Shown here piece by piece: positions 1 to 6,234 of a stretch of 15,665 nucleotides of DNA. Source of the DNA: Legionellaceae bacterium UBA6148 (GTDB lineage Bacteria; Pseudomonadota; Gammaproteobacteria; Legionellales; Legionellaceae); NCBI GenBank assembly GCA_002423125.1, contig DIUW01000038.1, forward strand, positions 1-15,665, read 5' to 3'. Each line of letters opens with the position of its first letter. Position 1 is the first letter of the stretch. The notes under the pieces were generated by a model, which worked only from the letters and a program-made list of their open reading frames with translations, ran no database searches and was not told where the DNA came from. Position numbers and translations under genes: made by a program.

Positions 1-24
1 TATAGTTATAGTTATAGTTATAGT
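1..24. repeat. TATAGT hexamer microsatellite, about four units
   Basis: Four uninterrupted copies of TATAGT start at the first base, so the array may continue to the left. The unit resembles the outer junction of the 165-bp palindrome copy at 9134-9298, which ends GAAGTATA followed by GTTA. Origin by slippage from such an end is possible but only a guess. No coding role is visible. Confidence 0.7.
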
Positions 25-43
25 TTTACGTTTCCCAATGACT

Positions 44-109
44 GTCGTCCCGGAATTTAGCGCGACTTGGCGATCCTGCGAGCTTAGTCGTGCTTAATGT
101 CCGGGATCC
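44..109. repeat. GC-rich intergenic hairpin repeat
   Basis: An imperfect inverted repeat: CCCGGAATTTAGCGCGAC on the left faces GTCGTGCTTAATGTCCGGG on the right across a loop of about 20 bases. It is richer in GC than its surroundings and has no open frame. It looks like one of the dispersed palindromic intergenic repeats common in proteobacteria, but no second copy is present here, so its dispersed nature is inferred. There is no T-run after either arm, so an intrinsic terminator is unlikely. Confidence 0.55.
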
Positions 110-135
110 ATTTCTCATGAAGCAAAAATCCTCAA

Positions 136-168
136 AAAAAATCCCAAATTGTGACCAAACGAAGTATA
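136..168 (+). repeat. Degenerate solo right arm of the 165-bp palindromic element
   Basis: This stretch aligns with the right terminal arm of the full elements (compare 9266-9298). It shares CAAATTGTGACC and CGAAGTATA and differs mainly in a CGC-to-AAA type block and near the A-run. No matching left arm lies upstream; the GC-rich hairpin at 44-109 occupies that place. It is best read as an eroded remnant, and it ends about 40 bases before the lipoprotein start. Confidence 0.65.
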
Positions 169-210
169 TGATAAGCTAACCGCATTTTTACAGATATCAA
201 GGAAAATAAC

Positions 211-507
211 ATGTTTAAAATCATAAAATTTGGCATGCTGATTGTGGTTAGTGTGATCATTATTGCATGTGTTCCAAAGGAAAGCCCAAATGGGTACCTC
301 GATAGCTCAATGGTGACTAATATTGTCAAAAAAAATTTGGTGAATCAATTAGGTGCACAAGGGCTTCTCATTAGAGTTAAAACATACCGAGATGAAGTGC
401 AACTCAATGGCGTTGTTGATAATCAGAAGACAAAGCATCAAGCGGGACTTATTGCCGCGAGTGTGGAAAATGTAAAACACGTTCGTAATGATTTGACAAT
501 TAAATAA
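211..507 (+). CDS. Small BON-domain lipoprotein
   Basis: A 98-residue protein with an N-terminal hydrophobic segment (about residues 8-19) ending in a lipobox-like IIAC, so Cys20 is the likely lipidated residue after signal peptidase II cleavage. Residues about 31-98 look like one BON domain: a first helix, strands around RVKTYRDEVQLNGVV with the conserved Gly67, then a second helix and a closing strand, VRNDLTI. BON domains occur in periplasmic and outer-membrane proteins such as OsmY and are thought to bind membranes or ligands. The start is supported by AAGGA at 199-203. The gene ends 11 bases before glyA and may be cotranscribed with it. The exact function is not known. A single BON unit is shorter than the two-domain OsmY/DolP proteins. 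Confidence 0.85.
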   Translation: MFKIIKFGMLIVVSVIIIACVPKESPNGYLDSSMVTNIVKKNLVNQLGAQGLLIRVKTYRDEVQLNGVVDNQKTKHQAGLIAASVENVKHVRNDLTIK

Positions 508-518
508 TGGATTAAGCT

Positions 519-1784
519 ATGTATGATGAACACGATACGATAAAAGGATTTGATGATGAATTGTGGTCTGCCATTGAAAATGAGCGGCATCGTCAAGAAA
601 ATCACCTCGAATTAATAGCGTCGGAAAATTATGTTAGCCCTCGTGTATTGCGTGCTCAAGGGTCAATCTTGACCAACAAGTATGCCGAAGGATACCCAGG
701 TAAGCGTTATTATGGTGGCTGTGAATTTGTGGATGTTGCCGAGCGCTTGGCCATTTCGCGTGCGAAAACGTTGTTTGGTGCAGACTATGTGAATGTTCAA
801 CCACACTCAGGTTCACAAGCCAATGCGGCAGCGATGATGGCTTTATTGGATCCAGGTGATTTGATTCTCGGAATGGCGTTACCTCATGGTGGGCACTTGA
901 CCCATGGTTCGTCAGTGAATTTTTCGGGAAAACTGTATCGTGCAATGCATTATGGTCTTGATATTCAAACGGGCTTGATTAACTATGATGAACTTGAAGC
1001 AATGGCCATTGAACATAAGCCTAAGCTGATTATTGCGGGTTTCTCGGCTTATTCTCAAGTTATTGATTGGGAGCGATTTCGTAAAATAGCGACACACGTT
1101 GGTGCTTGGTTGATGGCTGATATGGCGCACGTCGCGGGTCTTGTTGCAGCGGGTGTTTACCCCTCTCCCATTCCTTATGCGGATGTCGTTACAACAACAA
1201 CCCATAAAACCTTAAGAGGACCGCGTGGAGGGCTTATTCTTGCTAAGGCGAATGAAGCCATTGAAAAAAAATTAAATTCGGCCGTTTTTCCTGGAACACA
1301 AGGTGGGCCTTTGATGCATGTTATTGCGGCAAAAGCGGTTGCGTTTGCTGAGGCATTACAACCTGAGTTTAAGCAATATCAACTCCAAGTGCTGTTGAAT
1401 GCTAAAGCCATGGCACGAGAGTTAATAAGACGTGGGTATCGTATTGTGTCAGGGGGTACTGAAAATCATTTGTTGTTGTTGGACTTAATTGACAAACATA
1501 TTACAGGTAAAGATGCCGATGCAGCATTGAGTCGGGCGAATATTACCGTAAATAAAAATGCTGTGCCCAACGATCCCCTTTCGCCTTTTGTAACCAGTGG
1601 CTTACGCTTAGGCACGCCAGCCGTTACAACGCGAGGGTTTAAAGAAAAAGAAATGACCTTAATAACAGGGTGGATTGCAGATATTTTGGATGATATGAAT
1701 AATGAGCACACGATCGACAGAGTTCGTTCTCAAGTGCTGGCATTATGTCGTGAATTTCCTGTTTATCATGGAAATATTATATAG
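519..1784 (+). CDS. glyA: Serine hydroxymethyltransferase
   Basis: A 421-residue cytosolic PLP enzyme that interconverts serine plus tetrahydrofolate with glycine plus 5,10-methylenetetrahydrofolate, the main source of one-carbon units. The family signature is complete: ELIASENYVS near residue 32, the YAEGYPGKRYYGG segment (55-67), QPHSGSQAN (94-102), DMAHVAGL (201-208), and the PLP lysine Lys230 in TTTTHKTLRGPRGG. The length is close to the E. coli protein (417). The start at 519 has only a weak ribosome site, but the N-terminus aligns with the family and no better in-frame start is nearby. It heads the run nrdR-nusB-thiL-pgpA; glyA next to nrdR is a common gammaproteobacterial arrangement. 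Confidence 0.97.
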   Translation: MYDEHDTIKGFDDELWSAIENERHRQENHLELIASENYVSPRVLRAQGSILTNKYAEGYPGKRYYGGCEFVDVAERLAISRAKTLFGADYVNVQPHSGSQANAAAMMALLDPGDLILGMALPHGGHLTHGSSVNFSGKLYRAMHYGLDIQTGLINYDELEAMAIEHKPKLIIAGFSAYSQVIDWERFRKIATHVGAWLMADMAHVAGLVAAGVYPSPIPYADVVTTTTHKTLRGPRGGLILAKANEAIEKKLNSAVFPGTQGGPLMHVIAAKAVAFAEALQPEFKQYQLQVLLNAKAMARELIRRGYRIVSGGTENHLLLLDLIDKHITGKDADAALSRANITVNKNAVPNDPLSPFVTSGLRLGTPAVTTRGFKEKEMTLITGWIADILDDMNNEHTIDRVRSQVLALCREFPVYHGNII

Positions 1785-1838
1785 GGATTGGATCTGTTCG
1801 GGTATAGTCCGTATTATTCCTTTCAAGGATGTATAATT

Positions 1839-2303
1839 ATGTTTTGTCCTTTTTGCCAAGAACAAGAAACAAAAGTGATTGATTCTCGCTTGATTGCTGA
1901 GGGAGCTCAAGTCCGTAGACGGAGAGAGTGTCTTCTTTGCCATGAGCGTTTTACAACGTTTGAGGTCGCAGAGCTTGTGATGCCACTGATCGTTAAACGA
2001 GATGGAGCAAGAGAGGCGTTTAATATTAATAATTTACGATCAGGAATATTGCGCGCACTCGAAAAAAGGCCAGTGAGTATTGAGCGGGTTGAAGAGTCGC
2101 TTGTGAGTATAATGACTAAAATCAGGCGTAATGGTGATCGTGAAATCCCTTCAAGTCAGGTCGGTGAGTGGGTAATGGAGCAACTATATAGCCTAGACCA
2201 TGTCGCTTATGTACGATTTGCATCGGTTTATAAACGCTTCAAAGACGTGAGTGAATTTAGGCATACAATTGAAAAAATGAATGATGATCAGTTAATAAAA
2301 TAA
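1839..2303 (+). CDS. nrdR: Transcriptional repressor NrdR
   Basis: A 154-residue regulator that represses ribonucleotide reductase genes when its ATP-cone binds dATP/ATP. The N-terminal zinc ribbon uses Cys3/Cys6 (CPFC) and Cys31/Cys34 (CLLC). An Arg-rich stretch, VRRRREC, lies between them and is part of DNA recognition. The ATP-cone follows from about residue 48 (MPLIVKRDGAREAFN). The open frame extends upstream to 1788, but the start at 1839 gives the canonical M-x-CPFC beginning and has AAGGA at 1825-1829. The length agrees with the family (about 150). The gene sits 54 bases after glyA and 16 bases before nusB. No nrd target genes are in the window. Confidence 0.96.
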   Translation: MFCPFCQEQETKVIDSRLIAEGAQVRRRRECLLCHERFTTFEVAELVMPLIVKRDGAREAFNINNLRSGILRALEKRPVSIERVEESLVSIMTKIRRNGDREIPSSQVGEWVMEQLYSLDHVAYVRFASVYKRFKDVSEFRHTIEKMNDDQLIK

Positions 2304-2319
2304 CCTATTTGAGGTAGTT

Positions 2320-2766
2320 GTGGATAAAGAATCAATTCGAGGTAAACGACGCGCAAGACGATTAGCGTTACAAGCACTTTATCAGTGGCATATGTCCGGT
2401 ACTGACTTGAATGAAATCGATGCCCAATTTCGTGCGGTCACTAATATGGAACGGGTTGATACGGATTATTTTTGCAGCTTATTTTATGGAGTTTCTAAAG
2501 AAGTCACTGTGCTGGAAGCGGCTTTTTCCCCTTTTTTAGATCGACTTGTCGGTGAGCTTAACCCTATAGAACTAACCGTACTGCGGTTGAGTACCTATGA
2601 ATTAATACATCATCCCGAGATTCCATATCGAGTCATATTGGATGAAGCAGTTATGCTTTCAAAAGAATTTGGTTCGCAAGATGGACATCGTTATGTGAAT
2701 GGTGTGATGCATAATCTCGCTAAACAAGTGCGAGCAATTGAAATCAATCGTGATTCAAGTGAATGA
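2320..2766 (+). CDS. nusB: Transcription antitermination protein NusB
   Basis: A 148-residue all-helical RNA-binding protein. With NusE (S10) it binds boxA RNA and supports antitermination in rRNA transcription. The N-terminal RRARRLALQALYQW motif (residues 10-23) is typical, as are LNPIELTVLRLSTYEL and IPYRVILDEAVMLSKEFGSQDGHRYVNGVM toward the C-terminus, which match the NusB fold core. The start is GTG with GAGG at 2311-2314. The gene follows nrdR by 16 bases and runs into thiL, so the three are probably one transcript. The usual ribH neighbour on the left is missing. Confidence 0.96.
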   Translation: MDKESIRGKRRARRLALQALYQWHMSGTDLNEIDAQFRAVTNMERVDTDYFCSLFYGVSKEVTVLEAAFSPFLDRLVGELNPIELTVLRLSTYELIHHPEIPYRVILDEAVMLSKEFGSQDGHRYVNGVMHNLAKQVRAIEINRDSSE

Positions 2767-3694
2767 ATTTTCGCTTATAAATGATTATTTTAATTCAATA
2801 GCACCTCATCGAGATGATGTGCTATTCGGCATAGGTGATGATGCAGCTTGTGTTCGCGTGCCTGCTGACATGGATTTACTCGTTAGTACGGATACGTTAG
2901 TTGAGAACGTACATTTTCGATCGGACTGGGATGCATATGACATTGCCTGGCGATCGGTCAATGTGAATGTGAGTGATATGGCCGCCATGGCAGCGTTACC
3001 TTGTTGGGTATCGCTCGCACTGACTTTGCCAACGTTCGATGAGTCATGGTTAAGGCGATTTTCATTAGGGCTTTCTGATGCTCTGCGTGATTATAATATC
3101 GCGCTTATTGGGGGTGATACGACACGAGGCCCCTTGACGATTACACTCACTATTCATGGTCTAGCACCAAAAGGTCAAGCGATTCGACGTAGTGGGGCAA
3201 ACGTTGGTGATGCAATTGTTGTGAGCGGAGCATTAGGGGCGGCTGCTCAGGCAGTTGTAGATGAACCAATGGTTGATGCTCATTTGAGATCCATTTTAAT
3301 GGATAAGTTACTCCGTCCTCGGCCGCGACTTGATTTAATGGATTTACTCAGAAGTCATGCAACCGCTGCGATTGATATTTCCGATGGACTAAGCGCTGAT
3401 TTGAACCATATTCTTAATGCGAGTCAGGTGGGCGCTACTCTTGATCTTGCAAGTATTCCAGTACATCCTTTCGTACAACAGATCCAGAAAGCCAATGCGA
3501 TTGAGTTTGCATTAAGCGGAGGAGATGACTATGAGCTGTGTTTTACTGTTCCACTAAAGGCACTGCATTATTTTACGGATGCAGGATTGGGCTGCTGTTG
3601 TGTGGGAATGATAGAATCAGATCCGGGTTTAAGGGCGAAGACATCAACGGGCGATATTGTGCCACTTACTGTAAAAGGGTATTCTCATTTTTAG
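2759..3694 (+). CDS. thiL: Thiamine-monophosphate kinase
   Basis: ThiL phosphorylates thiamine monophosphate with ATP to give thiamine pyrophosphate, the last step of cofactor synthesis. With the start used here the protein has 311 residues, near the family's ~325. Motifs in order: FGIGDDAA (23-30), STDTLVENVHF (43-53), NVSDMAAMAA (70-79), LIGGDTTRG (116-124), a later DISDGLSADL, and LSGGDDYELCF. These are the acidic, metal- and nucleotide-binding segments of the PurM/ThiL fold. The start is uncertain: GTG 2759 gives the family-like MNEFSLI and overlaps nusB by 8 bases; GTG 2750 and TTG 2738 are in frame, and none has a clear ribosome site. Translational coupling to nusB is likely. Confidence 0.94.
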   Translation: MNEFSLINDYFNSIAPHRDDVLFGIGDDAACVRVPADMDLLVSTDTLVENVHFRSDWDAYDIAWRSVNVNVSDMAAMAALPCWVSLALTLPTFDESWLRRFSLGLSDALRDYNIALIGGDTTRGPLTITLTIHGLAPKGQAIRRSGANVGDAIVVSGALGAAAQAVVDEPMVDAHLRSILMDKLLRPRPRLDLMDLLRSHATAAIDISDGLSADLNHILNASQVGATLDLASIPVHPFVQQIQKANAIEFALSGGDDYELCFTVPLKALHYFTDAGLGCCCVGMIESDPGLRAKTSTGDIVPLTVKGYSHF

Positions 3695-3711
3695 AGGGGA
3701 GAATCATCATC

Positions 3712-4203
3712 ATGACATCATTTTCAAAAAAAGTATGGCAAAATCCTGCTTACTTCATTGCTTTTGGTTTTGGCAGTGGCCTCAGTCCTATTGCACCAGG
3801 AACGTTTGGCACACTCGCGGCCATTCCTGTTTATCTGTTATTGTCTTGTTATTCATGGCCAGTTTATTGGGTATTAACCTGCGCTGCATTTGTTTTGGGC
3901 GTCAAGGTGAGTGACATTGTTTCGCGTGAGTTAGGTGAGCATGATTACAAAGGCATTGTTTGGGACGAAATTGTTGGTTATTTGTTAGTGATGTTTATGG
4001 TCCCCAAAGGAATCATTTGGATGGTTTTGGGATTCATATTATTCCGGCTTTTTGATATTTGGAAGCCTCAGCCTATACGCTGGGTTGATGAGCGTATACA
4101 GGGTGGTTTTGGTATTATGTTGGATGATGTTCTAGCTGCAGTCCCTGCATGGGCCATTTTACAGCTGCTATACTGCGCGCGGCCACAATTTGCGGTTTTT
4201 TGA
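3712..4203 (+). CDS. pgpA: Phosphatidylglycerophosphatase A
   Basis: PgpA is an inner-membrane, metal-dependent phosphatase that removes phosphate from phosphatidylglycerophosphate to give phosphatidylglycerol. The 163-residue protein shows GFGSGLSPIAPGTFGTLAAIP (19-39), WDEIVGY (84-90), FRLFDIWKPQPI (111-122) and GGFGIMLDDVLAA (131-143), the conserved acidic motifs of the family. Hydrophobic segments lie at about 34-65 and 86-115. ATG 3712 is chosen over longer frame extensions because a GAGGGGAGA ribosome site lies at 3693-3701 and the extension overlaps thiL. The last ten or eleven residues (YCARPQFAVF) and the stop codon are encoded inside the palindromic element at 4169-4334, so the native C-terminus appears to have been replaced. 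The catalytic motifs are intact. Confidence 0.95.
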   Translation: MTSFSKKVWQNPAYFIAFGFGSGLSPIAPGTFGTLAAIPVYLLLSCYSWPVYWVLTCAAFVLGVKVSDIVSRELGEHDYKGIVWDEIVGYLLVMFMVPKGIIWMVLGFILFRLFDIWKPQPIRWVDERIQGGFGIMLDDVLAAVPAWAILQLLYCARPQFAVF

Positions 4204-4334
4204 CGACTGCTATTTTTGTTCCAGTTGAGCGTTTAAAGCGCAGCGCAATGGCTATTCATTGTCAAGCTGTAAACGCTCAATCTGGGACAAAAAGAGCAAG
4301 GCAAAAACCGCAAATTGTGGCCGCGCGCAGTATA
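4169..4334 (+). repeat. 165-bp-family palindromic element, copy 1 (166 bp)
   Basis: A near-perfect palindrome with TATA at both ends. The outer arms match for about 32 bases (TATACTGCGCGCGGCCACAA on the left, its complement on the right), then continue more loosely to an apex of CAATG, GCTAT, CATTG. Relative to the copies at 7987 and 9134 the sequence differs mostly in pairs that preserve the stem: the seventh base T to G with A to C opposite, TTTAACGTTTA to TTGAGCGTTTA with the matching change opposite, and the apex. Its ends would fit a TA target site, as for IS630/mariner-related or Correia-type miniature elements; no transposase is present. It begins inside pgpA and ends 22 bases before the next gene. 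Confidence 0.9.
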
Positions 4335-4356
4335 AAATATAAATTAGGATAAAAAT

Positions 4357-5400
4357 ATGAATGAAAATCATAAGGAGTTGTTCAGTATCGGCTTGACGGT
4401 CAGTATCGTCCTCTTATCATTATTTGTTATTCAACGCTTTGTTCCTTCATTGGTATGGGCTGGTGTTATTGCGATGGCAAGTTATCCATTGTACAAACGT
4501 TGGCGCCGAACATTCGGTAATCGAACTAATTTAGCAGCAACTTTATTTACCTTGTTATTGGTATTAATCGTTCTTGTGCCGCTCAGTTGGCTCGTAAAAA
4601 TCTTGGTGCAAGAGTTGCAATTATTTATTAATTATTTGCAGATTATTAATCGTGACGGTGGTCATGCGCCGATATTTTTTCATGATTTGCCATGGTATGG
4701 GGCAGACTTAGAGGCCTATTGGGATGAGAATATTGGTAAGCCGGGTAGTGTGAAGTTACTATTATCTAATTTACATATATCATTAACGCCAGCCAGTTAT
4801 TACATCAAACAAATTGGTTCAGATATTGCCCATAGAGGATTTCAGTTAGGGTTTACCGTGATGTGTCTCTTTTTCTTTTACCGGGATGGAGATGATTTAA
4901 TGATTCAGATGAATCATATCGGCGAGTACTGTTTAGGGCGTCGTTGGTTTCGTTATGCAGATAAACTACCTTCAGCAATACGTGCAACCGTGAATGGTAC
5001 CGTTGCTGTAGGAATGTGTGTTGGTATTTTAATGGGATGTTGCTATGCCTTAGTTGGATTTCCTGCTCCAACGCTTATCGGATTTGTGACTGCATTCGCT
5101 GCGATGATTCCTTTTGTGGTTCCCGTTGTCTTTCTGGTGGTTGCACTGGTTTTGGTGTGTAATGCGCAATTAATTGCTGCGTTGATTGTGGTTATTTGGG
5201 GAACAGTCGTGATGTTTGTTGCTGATCACGCAGTGAAGCCTGCGATGATTGGTGGCGCTATCCGTTTACCTTTTTTAGCCGTATTATTTGGAATTCTAGG
5301 TGGTGTTGAAACATTTGGTTTGTTAGGACTGTTTGTCGGACCGATAATCATGGTGTTATTTATGACATTGTGGCATGAGTCACAGGGTCAGCAGACCTAA
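4357..5400 (+). CDS. AI-2E family (PerM/YdiK-type) inner-membrane transporter
   Basis: A 347-residue polytopic membrane protein of the AI-2E/UPF0118 family. Hydrophobic segments lie near residues 11-45 (probably two), 60-83, 162-175, 212-233, 238-268, 271-290 and 303-338. Family marks include LFFFYRDGDDL (171-181) after the periplasmic or lateral segment, and the C-terminal GGVETFGLLGLFVGPIIMVLF. Members have been linked to autoinducer-2 export (TqsA) and to sodium/proton exchange or general permease roles, so the substrate cannot be assigned. AGGAT at 4346-4350 supports ATG 4357. The gene lies just past palindrome copy 1 and converges with ppsR, leaving only 18 bases between the stop codons. 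Confidence 0.88.
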   Translation: MNENHKELFSIGLTVSIVLLSLFVIQRFVPSLVWAGVIAMASYPLYKRWRRTFGNRTNLAATLFTLLLVLIVLVPLSWLVKILVQELQLFINYLQIINRDGGHAPIFFHDLPWYGADLEAYWDENIGKPGSVKLLLSNLHISLTPASYYIKQIGSDIAHRGFQLGFTVMCLFFFYRDGDDLMIQMNHIGEYCLGRRWFRYADKLPSAIRATVNGTVAVGMCVGILMGCCYALVGFPAPTLIGFVTAFAAMIPFVVPVVFLVVALVLVCNAQLIAALIVVIWGTVVMFVADHAVKPAMIGGAIRLPFLAVLFGILGGVETFGLLGLFVGPIIMVLFMTLWHESQGQQT

Positions 5401-5418
5401 CTAATGTGATCATAAATT

Positions 5419-6234
5419 TCACAGTTTCCGTTTTATTCCTGCAGAGGCCATAATTTTCGTGACGATTTCTTCAATCGAATAACGTGTTGAATTAATATAA
5501 GGGATATTTTCATTGCGATACATGGTTTCGACCTCATTGACTTCAAGTCGGCATTGTTCAATGCTTGCATATCGGCTATTTGGCCTACGCTCGCTGCGAA
5601 TTTCTTGTAATCGAGAGGGGTCGATGGTCAAACCAAATAATTTATTTTTATAAGGTCGTAGTGATTCAGGCAGGCAAAAATAGGATAAATCATCATCAGT
5701 AAACGGATAGTTTGCCGCCAGCACTCCAAATTGTAGGGCCATATAAAGACAACTCGGAGTTTTACCACTTCGGGATACGCCAATGAGAATAATGTCTGCG
5801 CTTGCGTAACCACTGATTTTGATACCGTCATCGTGCGCTAAGGTATAATTGACCGCATCAATGCGGTGGGTGTAAGTTGCAAGATCAGCCACCGCATGTG
5901 TTCTACCCACGCGATAGGATGACTTCATCTGAAGCTCTTCTTCCAACGGCCCTAAAAATGCACTGAATAAGTCAAAAATACAAGCGTTGGATCCTCGAAT
6001 GCATGCGCTGATCTTTTCATCAACGAGTGTCATGAAAACAAGCGGTTTCAGACCGGTTTCCTCGTAACATTGATTAAGACGTTTAGCCATTTCTTCTGCT
6101 TTTTCAATTGAGTCAATATAGGGCACGGCCTGTTTGTCGAGCTCTAAATGATCAAATTGACTTAACAAGCTATGACCAAGCGACTCGGCAGTAATCCCGG
6201 TGCCATCAGAGATCATATAGACATAGCGTTTCAT
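5419..6234 (-). CDS. ppsR: PEP synthase regulatory protein (pyruvate,water dikinase kinase/phosphorylase)
   Basis: A 271-residue bifunctional regulator of the DUF299/PSRP family. It inactivates PEP synthetase by ADP-dependent threonine phosphorylation and reactivates it by phosphorolysis. It starts with the family N-terminus MKRYVYMISDGTGITAESLG. The nucleotide-binding P-loop GVSRSGKT is at 152-159, and SYRVGRTHAVAD (106-117) is a further conserved block. E. coli PpsR is 277 residues. The frame stays open to 6273, but the start at 6234 gives the family N-terminus and forms an ATGA overlap with the maeA stop codon, implying translational coupling. The target enzyme gene (ppsA or ppdK) is not in the window. 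Confidence 0.95.
   Translation of the reverse strand: MKRYVYMISDGTGITAESLGHSLLSQFDHLELDKQAVPYIDSIEKAEEMAKRLNQCYEETGLKPLVFMTLVDEKISACIRGSNACIFDLFSAFLGPLEEELQMKSSYRVGRTHAVADLATYTHRIDAVNYTLAHDDGIKISGYASADIILIGVSRSGKTPSCLYMALQFGVLAANYPFTDDDLSYFCLPESLRPYKNKLFGLTIDPSRLQEIRSERRPNSRYASIEQCRLEVNEVETMYRNENIPYINSTRYSIEEIVTKIMASAGIKRKL

Noticed and set aside
634..945. Minus-strand open frame of 103 residues inside glyA (and similar ones at 912-1205 and 1466-1711).
   Set aside because: They lie opposite a well-conserved gene, lack ribosome sites and have compositions expected of antisense shadows.
1788..1838. Longer NrdR start adding 17 residues.
   Set aside because: NrdR proteins begin M-x-CPFC, and the ribosome site at 1825-1829 serves the start at 1839.
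4315..4343. TTGTGG and TATAAA 17 bases apart at the end of palindrome copy 1, as a promoter for the AI-2E gene.
   Set aside because: The -35 is poor and transcription would begin at or past the ribosome site, only about seven bases before the ATG.
4149..4352. A 67-residue open frame on the plus strand across the palindromic element.
   Set aside because: It overlaps the end of pgpA and consists almost wholly of repeat sequence; it has no ribosome site or family resemblance.
5405..5423. TGTGA...TCACA between the convergent AI-2E and ppsR genes, suggesting a CRP site.
   Set aside because: The half-sites are nine bases apart, whereas CRP sites have six, and the location is between two 3' ends rather than upstream of a gene.
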